A DNA stretch of 9,745 nt from NCBI GenBank assembly GCA_017745015.1, contig JAGIAF010000120.1, forward strand, positions 1 to 9,745. The letters run 5' to 3'. This stretch comes from Bdellovibrio sp. GTDB taxonomy: Bacteria > Bdellovibrionota > Bdellovibrionia > Bdellovibrionales > Bdellovibrionaceae. The translations under genes and the position numbers were made by a program. How positions within the stretch are numbered: position 1 is the stretch's first letter; every line of letters begins with the position of its first letter. A model generated the notes under the pieces. That model did not search any database and was not told where the DNA came from. It worked only from the letters and a program-made list of their open reading frames with translations. Positions 1 through 7,900 of the stretch are shown in pieces.

Positions 1-1
1 T

Positions 2-679
2 CATAATCCTGAGAGTGAACTTTCTAAACTGAATGCTAACCCTGAAAAAGATCTTCAGCTGAGTCCTTTGAGTCTGGTGGCTTTACACCTCGCTCGCGGA
101 ATCACTCGCACCAGTGGCGGCCTTTTTAATTGCACCTGCGGTGGTCATTTGGTTTCAGAAGGCATTTTGCCTCGCCATGATGATCACCCTTATTTGGAGC
201 AAGGAATGGCGGAGGATCTTTACTTAAAAGGCTTCACCGCTCGCCTGCAACGCCCGGTTTTGATCACCTTGGATGGAATTGCCAAAGGCTACGCGGTGGA
301 TTTGGCTGTGAAAGCCATGAAGAAACAGGGAGTGACCAGCGGCTGGGTGAATGCCGGCGGCGACCTTCGCGTTTTTGGCGAGGTGCAATTGCCTTTGCAA
401 CGTCGCGAGGTCGATGAAAGCCTTACACATCTTGGAAGTTTCCAAGAAATTGCCATTGCCACCTCCACTGTTTTTGAGCAATACAACCCCACGTTTCCGG
501 GAAAGATTCAGGGTTCTGCGCTAGTCCCTCCTCAAACGGGAGCCTGGACCGTGGCCGCTCCCTCGACGTGGCTCGCAGACGCCTTAACAAAGGTTGCAAG
601 TCTGGCCCCGATAGAAGATAAAGCTACCTTGATTGCGAAATTGGGTGGTCAATTGCTTACACCCCAAGGGATGGAATAG
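2..679 (+). CDS. apbE: ApbE-like FAD:protein FMN transferase, 5'-truncated by window edge
   Basis: The frame is open from base 2, so the N-terminal part lies off the window; the TTG at 68 is internal and not a credible start. ApbE enzymes move FMN from FAD onto a Thr/Ser of extracytoplasmic redox proteins, using Mg2+. Family landmarks appear in order: SELSKLNAN (usual SelsrfN region), TSGGLFNCTCGG (family: tgGafDptv), LDGIAKGYAVD (the KGyavD motif), VNAGGDLRVFG (the GGD loop), AIATSTVF (family: aTSG), VPPQTG (family: DPrTG) and LADALTKVA (the metal-binding ADALaT segment). That last motif has Lys at the fourth position after Asp, where classical members have a metal-ligand Thr; a Thr sits one place earlier. 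This looks like a divergent ApbE subfamily rather than a decayed gene, since the frame is intact. The next gene starts 2 bases after its stop, implying co-transcription and a shared redox role. Confidence 0.85.
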   Translation, partial: HNPESELSKLNANPEKDLQLSPLSLVALHLARGITRTSGGLFNCTCGGHLVSEGILPRHDDHPYLEQGMAEDLYLKGFTARLQRPVLITLDGIAKGYAVDLAVKAMKKQGVTSGWVNAGGDLRVFGEVQLPLQRREVDESLTHLGSFQEIAIATSTVFEQYNPTFPGKIQGSALVPPQTGAWTVAAPSTWLADALTKVASLAPIEDKATLIAKLGGQLLTPQGME

Positions 680-681
680 TT

Positions 682-1119
682 ATGAAGGGTTATCCAAAAT
701 GGTTTTCTGCAAAGTTCATCACAACGACTTTGGCAGTTCTATTTTTGACCGGCCTTCTGTTGACGCCAACGACTTTGGCGGTGCGCTTAGAAAAAGAAGT
801 GCCTTGGCGTTTGACTGCTGACTCTCGCGTTGTCGTGGCCTTTCTTCACGCACTCCTAGCGTTTATCGCTCTGGGTATTGTTGGTGCACTATCTAGTATT
901 CACATGCGCAAAGAATGGAATCGCAAACGCAACCGCGCCAGTGGTGCTACCCTAGTCGCTACGTTTGTGTTCTTATGTCTTTCAGGATTGGGTATCTATT
1001 ACTTCGGCAATGAAACGCTCAGTCTTTATTCCAGCATTAGCCATCTTATTGTCGGTATATTGATAGCTGCCATCTATGTGTGGCATTTGGCTTATAAGAA
1101 GCCCAACACCTCCCATTAA
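682..1119 (+). CDS. Four-helix inner-membrane protein, probable haem-binding redox partner of ApbE (DUF4405-like)
   Basis: This 145-residue protein has four predicted membrane helices at about 10-30, 49-70, 90-107 and 116-137. Histidines H56 (helix 2), H121 and H135 (helix 4) lie in or at the ends of helices, as in small b-type cytochrome-like families such as DUF4405. The family name is from memory of the pattern, not a search. The loop at 74-85 is strongly basic (RKEWNRKRNR), so by the positive-inside rule it is cytoplasmic and the 31-48 loop periplasmic. An SGAT tetrapeptide (87-90) preceded by N84 resembles the D-x-x-S/T-G-A-T site flavinylated by ApbE enzymes. The ATG is 2 bases after the apbE stop (TAG at 677-679), with AAGGGA at 666-671 as a plausible ribosome site and likely translational coupling. 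It probably passes electrons across the membrane with the flavoprotein that ApbE modifies; function is inferred. Confidence 0.75.
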   Translation: MKGYPKWFSAKFITTTLAVLFLTGLLLTPTTLAVRLEKEVPWRLTADSRVVVAFLHALLAFIALGIVGALSSIHMRKEWNRKRNRASGATLVATFVFLCLSGLGIYYFGNETLSLYSSISHLIVGILIAAIYVWHLAYKKPNTSH

Positions 1120-1200
1120 ATTCAAAAGAATATCCTGCAGAAGCGGCGCGTTCCCAAAAAGTGCCTGGCACCTTGGAGCGAGGTTCGATAGGATTTTTCC
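1120..1200 (+). promoter_or_regulatory. Short spacer with ribosome-binding site for the downstream exported protein
   Basis: The spacer holds no clear Rho-independent terminator after the membrane-protein gene. AGGA at 1190-1193, seven bases before the ATG at 1201, is a good Shine-Dalgarno match and supports that start. I see no convincing -35/-10 pair; a promoter for the next gene is expected here, or the gene may be read through from upstream. Confidence 0.45.
1158..1174. repeat. Intergenic palindrome GTGCC-T-GGCAC
   Basis: Bases 1161-1171 read GTGCCTGGCAC, a perfect 5-bp inverted repeat around a single T. After one mismatch (A1160/C1172), AA (1158-1159) pairs with TT (1173-1174). There is no T-run after it, so it is not a standard terminator. 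It could be a protein-binding site or a copy of a dispersed short palindromic repeat; only one copy is in this window, so repeat status is a guess. Confidence 0.4.
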
Positions 1201-1743
1201 ATGATCAAAATTATTTTGCTTCTTTCACAGATGGTATTTGCGGCTCCTTCAATTCAAAGCGTTGATGGTGATTACACGAAGTCTTGTCACTTGATGGAAG
1301 ACGACTCATTGATCACGCATTTGAAAATTCAGGATGCGCGGTGGACTTTTACTCATGTGGCTTATGAAGATGAAAGATGCACAAAGGCTTACTTGGTGTA
1401 TGAGCTTCAGTACAAAGTAAAAACCGTGGATCGCAATATTGATATGACCCTGGTGCAAGCGTCTTACACGAGTTTGACGAACACCGTGACAGAGTCCTTG
1501 AACATGATTAACTGGTGCGGCTTTTCAGATTGGAAAACCAATGAAGCCAAAGTTGTTTCTGGTCGCGTGTGTGATGAATATAAAGCTCCCGAAGAAGGCG
1601 AAATTCTTTATTCGACTTATCAGGTGAAAGCCCTGGAGCCTTTGCAAATCTTTATGGGCACTGCCAGTAGCGAGCTTGATGGAAAAACGCCGAACTCGCG
1701 TTACCAACTGACCGAGCGTCAGGCGTATATCAAAAATAAGTAA
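1201..1743 (+). CDS. Small exported four-cysteine protein of unknown function
   Basis: The product is 180 residues. The N-terminus (MIKIILLLSQMVFAAPS) looks like a short type-I signal peptide with a likely cut after Ala14 or Ala15, so the mature protein would be periplasmic or outside. Four cysteines remain (C29, C60, C106, C124), suggesting two disulfides. The body alternates short hydrophobic and polar stretches with many Tyr/Trp (for example DARWTFTHVAYEDERC and KAYLVYELQYKVK), as expected for a small beta-barrel or beta-sandwich. The pattern 'W-F ... Y-x-D-x-x-C' recalls lipocalin-like or APCDD1-like domains, but I cannot assign a family. The ATG has AGGA seven bases upstream. It is 81 bases downstream of the membrane-protein gene and 239 bases upstream of the giant lipoprotein gene, so it may be an independent unit. 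No catalytic motif is visible. Confidence 0.75.
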   Translation: MIKIILLLSQMVFAAPSIQSVDGDYTKSCHLMEDDSLITHLKIQDARWTFTHVAYEDERCTKAYLVYELQYKVKTVDRNIDMTLVQASYTSLTNTVTESLNMINWCGFSDWKTNEAKVVSGRVCDEYKAPEEGEILYSTYQVKALEPLQIFMGTASSELDGKTPNSRYQLTERQAYIKNK

Positions 1744-1906
1744 GTTTTCTCATCAATTTTCAAAAAATCTTAAACTGAATCAAGAATCTGATTCCAATCA
1801 TGTTTCATTACGCAGTCGAAATGAATCCAGATTTGGCACAGACTTGCGAGGCACTCCAATTCTCTCTGTTGGAGTCGTATTGTGTAAATACAATTAATTT
1901 TAAAGA

Positions 1907-1920
1907 CTTAGGAGGCTAAG
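1907..1920 (+). promoter_or_regulatory. Perfect AGGAGG presented in a small hairpin, far upstream of the start codon
   Basis: CTTAG (1907-1911) pairs with CTAAG (1916-1920) around the loop GAGG (1912-1915). The Shine-Dalgarno sequence AGGAGG (1910-1915) is thus mostly in the loop. No ATG, GTG or TTG lies at a normal distance downstream, and the ATG at 1983 is 67 bases away. It may be a ribosome standby site, a site brought near the start by folding of 1931-1980, or a chance match. Confidence 0.45.
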
Positions 1921-1930
1921 CAAGCTCAAG

Positions 1931-1980
1931 GACGAAGGCGGAACGCCGAAGAGTTTTACATAGGTAAAACTCGGAACGTC
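1931..1980 (+). promoter_or_regulatory. Possible three-way-junction RNA directly before the lipoprotein start codon
   Basis: Three perfect stems nest exactly. The closing stem is GACG (1931-1934) with CGTC (1977-1980). Inside it are GGCG-gaa-CGCC (1937-1947) and GAGTTTTAC-atag-GTAAAACTC (1951-1972), a 9-bp stem with a 4-base loop. Joining strands are the purines AA, GAA and GGAA. The ATG follows 2 bases later. I do not recognise it as a known riboswitch class. A weak GGA at 1973-1975, in a joining strand, is the only Shine-Dalgarno-like element at normal spacing. Confidence 0.5.
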
Positions 1981-1982
1981 TT

Positions 1983-4900
1983 ATGAAAACTTTATCTGTA
2001 CTAAACATTCTAGGACTCCTCGTACTTCCGTTCGTGTTGGTATCATGTACGCTGGAGTCAGAATTGATGGATTTATATACCAAGTCTGCGAGCTCTCTTG
2101 CGTGGGATGAGAAAGCTCTGCAGTCCTCTGGTAACCTTCAAGCGACGTGGACTCCTCCAACGACAGACAAAGCCGTTCAACAAGAGTTGCTCTATTTCAA
2201 AGGAGCAAACTGCGAAGATCCAATTCTTCCAAGTCTTCAGTTAAGCGCAAAAGACGGTATCAATATCGCGAATTTTTCAAAAGAAGAGGGTGAGAACTAT
2301 ACGTATCGAGTTTTCACCATGGATAATACCGGCGCTGTGACACCATCGTCTTGTTCCTCACCTATTACATACGTTGATAATTTTTCCGTTGCCACTGTTG
2401 GCAATGGCCGAGTGAATGAAGCCAATGTCACAGCAGTACCTTTCCAAGGTCGTTGTGCCAAAGATTCCGTGGTGCAAGTTTCCGCCCCGAGTGTTGCGAA
2501 TGTCACTTCTTTTACTTGTGCCTCCACAGGCGACTGGTCACGTCTTCTTGATTTAAGTGCCGTGAGCGGCGTGTATACTGGAGACTTAACATTCACGGTA
2601 ACACCCGCGGGAGGTTCTCCGAAAACCTACACCGTCGCTATTGAAAAAGACACGGTGCCACCAACGGTCAATATTAATGCTGTGGCAGCCATCGGAGCCG
2701 CCAATCAAACGGCTTACACAGTTTCTGGTACTTGTTCTGAAAATGGCTCTGTGGTGAGCCTCATTGTTGGTACGGTCAATGGCTCTGCAACTTGTACTGC
2801 AGGAGCTTTCTCTACAACTTTGGATCTGACAAGTCTTACTGGCAATACAATTACTATTTCTGCAACTCATAAAGACAGCTTTGATAATACACGCTCAAAA
2901 TTCGTTATCACCACTCGCAATGTCACGGTTCCAACAATTACATCTGTCGCTCTGAATTCTGGCGCAGCCATCACCAATTCACTTTCAGCAACTTTAAATA
3001 TGAACGTCTCCGGCGCCACCGAAATGTACGTTACCAATATTGCCGGTTGTACAGCGGGTGGTACATGGGAAACTTATGCGGCTTCCAAAGCGTGGACGTT
3101 GTTGTCGGCAAATGCGACGAATACTGTTTACGTCAAATTCAAAGAAAGTCATGGCAATGAAACCGCTTGTGTCAGCGATGATATCGTTCATGACAATATT
3201 AATCCCACTGTGACACTGGACTCTCCTCTGGCTGGCTCTCCGGTCAATAGCAGTAACGTGACAGCGTTTACGATCGGTGGCACTTGTTCTGAAAATGGTC
3301 GTTCGATCACGATCACGGGCCCATCGGGCTTTACATCGACGACGGTTTGCTCGGGTTCTGCATTCTCTGCGATTTTGGATTTAAGTTCTCTAGCTCAAGG
3401 CAGCTTCCAATTGGGAGCTTCAATAAACGATGCCGCTGGCAACACGGGTGCCGCGACTTCGCCGTCTTATACTAAAGACACGACAGCGCCAACGGGTTCA
3501 TTGTCTATTAATAGTGACAATCCTTCGACGACGAGCTTGGCGGTTACTTTGACACTTTCATCCTCGGATGCAGGTGGCGAAATGTATGTAACGAACACCG
3601 CTGGTTGCGGTGCCAACGGCGTATGGGAATCCTTTGCGGCTTCTAAAGCTTGGACACTTGCAACTGCTGATGCAACAAACACCGTTTATGTGAAATACAA
3701 AGACACCGCCGGTAACGTATCAAGCTGTTATTCAGATTCAATCGATCATGCGTCGACAACGCCATCTGTGACTTTGGCATCACCAGCTTCTGGTAGTTAT
3801 ATTAATATTGCGAATTCCACCGCGTTCACGGTTTCTGGGGCTTGTTCTGAAAATGGCAATGCCGTTAATATCACGGTGACTGGTTTAAGCGCGCAATCAG
3901 CGACATGTTCTGCCGGTGCTTGGAGTAAAACACTTGATCTTTCCTCTTTGGCAGATGGATCAATTTCATTCACGATCAATCACTCTCGCTCTGCGGGATT
4001 GGATGCAACTCCAGCTTCACAAAGTTATACTAAAGATACCGTAGCTCCGAGCATCACAAGCTTTGTTATTCAAAATGATGCTGCCTACACGAGCAATCTC
4101 AATACTTGGGTCAACATCGCTGCGACAAGCGCTACGGATATGTATATCACTAACAATGCACTTTGCTTAACTGGTGGTACGTGGGAAAGCTATGCGACAA
4201 CGCAACTTTGGACTTTGACGACAGCAAATTCATTGAACACGGTTTACTTCAAAACTCGCGATACTGCGGGCAATGAGTCAAACTGCGTATCTGATACAAT
4301 CACTCACGATGGTTCGGTACCGAACTTGACTTGGTCGACTCCGACAAACTTGTCTTACATTAACAATAACAACAAAACTTCATTCACAATGACCGGTACC
4401 TGTAACTTAAATGGTCGTACCGTTGACACTTACGTTTATTGGGGAGCGACGCCACAAGCTCCGACGGGTACGGCTACGTGTACATCGAATACTTGGAGTA
4501 TTACGATGGACATGTCAGGTCTTGCAGATCAAGCTGGCACTCCTTATTCAGTTTTCGCTCGATTGACAGCTTTGAATGGAAACACAAGCTCACCTACTCG
4601 CAACTTCTATAAGGACACTGTGAATCCAGGGGCCGCGACAATTACAGGTGCCCCTACGGGAACTAATAGTACATCGACTTTAAATATCACTGTTGCAGGT
4701 ACAGGAATCGTTCAATACAGATACTTTATCGTTCCTCCAGGCGGCACTGAAGTTTGTACGAACACTGCTGCTTACACTGGTTCAGATATTCCTGTTGCTA
4801 CCAAAATTACAGATTCCCTGACGGCTACGGGAGATGGCGCCTATAAAGTCTGTGTGCTGGGTCGTGAAACATCCGGCAACTATTCGACAACGACAACTCA

Positions 4901-7900
4901 AGCTACTTGGACTCGTGATGCAACGGGCCCGGTACCGACATTAGTAAGTTCAACAACGGCTGATGGCACCTATGGTGCTGGTTCAACCATCAACGTTCGT
5001 GTGACATTCAATGAAGCAGTTTATGTCGCTACGGCATCCCCTTCCCTCACTTTGGAAACAGGTACAACGGACCGTACGGCAACTTATTCAAGTGGCTCTG
5101 GTACAACGGTTCTTGTTTTTAACTACACTGTCCAAACTGATGACTCGTCAGCTGACCTTGACTATACAACGGCGGCACTCATCAGCTTAAATGGTGGTAC
5201 TCTTAAAGATACTTACGGCAACAATGCCACGCTTTCGTTGCCGGCTGCCGGCTCTGCCAATTCTTTGGCAGGTCAGAAAAACATTGTGATCAATGCTCCC
5301 CAACCAGTTGCTGTTTTGACGGGTGCTCCGACGGGAACTTACACGGGTTCCTCGCTCAATGTGACTGTCAGTGGTACGGCGGTGACGCAATTTAAGAGAG
5401 CTATTATCACGTCAGGAACTTGTGCTTCAGCGACTTATGGCACGGCAGTGGCCATTGCTTCAGCTATCACCAACAGTTTAACCGGTTACCCGAACGGTCC
5501 AATCACGTTGTGTGTGCTTGGTGGTGACGCTGCTGGAACATTCCAACCAGCAGCAAGTGCAACAAGCGCGACGTGGATTAAAGACTCCATGTCATCCGTG
5601 ACAATTTCTTCAACTAAAATGAATCGCGTGATGGAAGGCTCTGGCTCGCAAAATATTACCGTATCTATCAGCCCAGCAAAATCCTACGATGTCGTGGCTT
5701 CATATCATGTTACGGGTGATGCGACCTATCCTGCTCAGCACAACCTAGTTGACGGCACTGTAACTATTCCGGCGGGTGCAACATCCGTTAATATTCCAGT
5801 GAATTTCCCAGATAACAGCGATATCACTGGCGAACGCGTCATGACTCTCAACTTGTCAACGTTGGATACGACGATGGCGACGATCGGTGCTTCTTATCAA
5901 GCCCAGTTCTATATCGCTGACGACGAAAAGAACCTGACAATCAATAAACTTTCTATTGGTCGTAAGCACAGTTGCGCTGTCATGAGTGACAACTCCCTTC
6001 GCTGCTGGGGTCTCAATGCCTATGGCCAAATAGGTGATGGAACTTCGATGTTCCGCTCAGAGGGTGTGACGATTGCTTCGGGCACATCGTTCAAGGCCGT
6101 AAGCGTGGGTAATGAGCACTCATGTGCCATCGCTACAAATGGTGACTTGTATTGCTGGGGTCGCAACGCTAATGGACAAGTGGGTAACAACGGAGCCGGC
6201 GTAGATAAAAACACTCCACAATTAATTGATTCCGGTGTGGCTTATCAAATGGTGAGCTCGGGCGAAAACCATAGCTGTGGTCTTACTACGACAAATAAAA
6301 TTCGTTGTTGGGGCCAAGGCATGTACGGTGCTCTTGGTAACGGTGGCACTTCGAATTTGAACGTGCCGACAGAAATTGATGCGGCAGTTGACTATAAATT
6401 TGTGTCTGTAGGTGCAAAATCATCTTGTGCCATCACGTCGACGGATAAACTGCGCTGCTGGGGTCACAATGCTGTGAATGAACTTGGTGATGGAACTACG
6501 ACCAATGCCCTGGCTCCGATTGATATTGATGCCACAAATGACTATGCCACAGTCGCAATTGGCTCTGGACATGGTTGTGGTGTGACTCTGACAGGTGCGA
6601 TGAGATGTTGGGGTTATAACGGCACTGGTGCTATCGGTGACGGTACAACCACCGCCCGCACAACTCCTGTGACAGTGAATTCAGGCACAACATATACGGC
6701 CGTTGCTGTGACTGATGATCAAAATATTGGTGGCGGTCGCACAACGACCTGTGCTGTGCTTTCTACCGGCGCTGTTCAATGCTGGGGCAGCAACGTCAAC
6801 GGTCAACTCGCTAACAGCACGCTGACTCAAAGCACGAGTGCCGTGAATGTCGATGCAGGTACGACTTATTCAAGCATCTTTGTTACGGGTCATCGCGCCT
6901 GTGGCGTTACGACAGGAACAGCTGGCGGTGCTTTGAAATGTTGGGGTAACTTTGGCTATGACTCAACGAAAACTTTGAATATTTGGGGTGGCGGTTATGC
7001 TCCTCACCAAGGTAGTTGGAACAAATGGTTCACTAACTATGAACTTGCTAAATGGGATGAATGGACACCAGCACTCAATAGTACCACTGAAAATGCCTCA
7101 CAAACTTGTGGTTTAAAATCCGGCAAGCTGTGGTGCTGGGGTTCTGCGGGCGTTTTCGGTGACGGAACAACTTCGGCTGTGCGTCGCCCTGCTGCAATGG
7201 CGATTGATCCAAACACAACTTATACCGCCATTGCAAACGTTCATGACCAAGACGTCTGTGCTATTGATAGCGCTGGCAATCTGAAATGCTGGGGTAAAAA
7301 TGATTACGGTGAACTAGGTGCAGCCGTAGCAGTGGGAAGTACGGCTTATGTTCCGACCAATGTAGATCCAGGCACAACATACAAAAAAGTATCTGTTGCC
7401 TATAACACGATTTGTGCGATCACGACTGCTGATGAATTGCGCTGTGCTGGTAATGGTAACAATTACCTCATGGGTAATGGTTCAACAAACAGCCTAACGG
7501 CCTTCACGACCGTAGACTCCGGTGTCACATACGCAGAGGTTGGTCGCGGCTTCTATCACACCTGCGCTCGCACTACTGCTGGCGTTATCAAATGTTGGGG
7601 TGCCAACGGCTTCGGTCAAGTTGGTAATGGCGGAACGACTTCTCAAGCTACTCCGTACATCATCGATGGTGGCGCTACATTTAAAAAACTCATCGTGGGA
7701 AGCAGCGCAAACTGCGGTATCACAACATCTGACACTGTAAGATGTTGGGGTGATCCGACGAACGGCACCGGTGGTTATGCCTATAGCCCGGCGACGCTTG
7801 ATGGTGGCGCAACGTATGCTGAAATCGCACTTGGCTATTCTAACGGTTGCGGTATTAAGTTTGACGGTACGATGAAGTGTTGGGGTTATGCGACGGTTTC

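Larger units (their letters stand above)
1744..1982 (+). promoter_or_regulatory. 239-base structured leader/promoter region of the giant lipoprotein gene
   Basis: No reading frame of note lies here. Several inverted repeats are visible: TTCATT/AATGAA around 1803-1825; ACTCCAA (1853-1859) with TTGGAGT (1869-1875), a perfect 7-bp stem with a 9-base loop; and GTATT (1877-1881) with AATAC (1887-1891), overlapping ATTGT (1879-1883) with ACAAT (1890-1894). TACAAT at 1889-1894 is a possible -10 box, but no good -35 lies 16-18 bases upstream, so the promoter is uncertain. The 3' part, from about 1903 to the start codon, holds the hairpins listed separately. No terminator for the preceding gene is obvious. 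Confidence 0.5.

Noticed and set aside
68..70. TTG as the start of the apbE-like gene
   Set aside because: The frame is open to the window edge, the upstream codons encode the expected SELSKLN family motif, and the TTG has no Shine-Dalgarno.
224..492. Minus-strand frames opposite the apbE-like gene
   Set aside because: No Shine-Dalgarno or recognisable motif; the opposite strand has clear family motifs.
1834..1847. TGGCAC...TTGC resembling a sigma-54 promoter
   Set aside because: The GG and GC are separated by 9 bases, while sigma-54 promoters almost always need 10, so this is a near miss.
1903..1982. Known riboswitch class, such as the GEMM (cyclic dinucleotide) type
   Set aside because: The conserved GEMM core and tetraloop-receptor sequences are absent; only the general idea of a multi-stem leader is shared.
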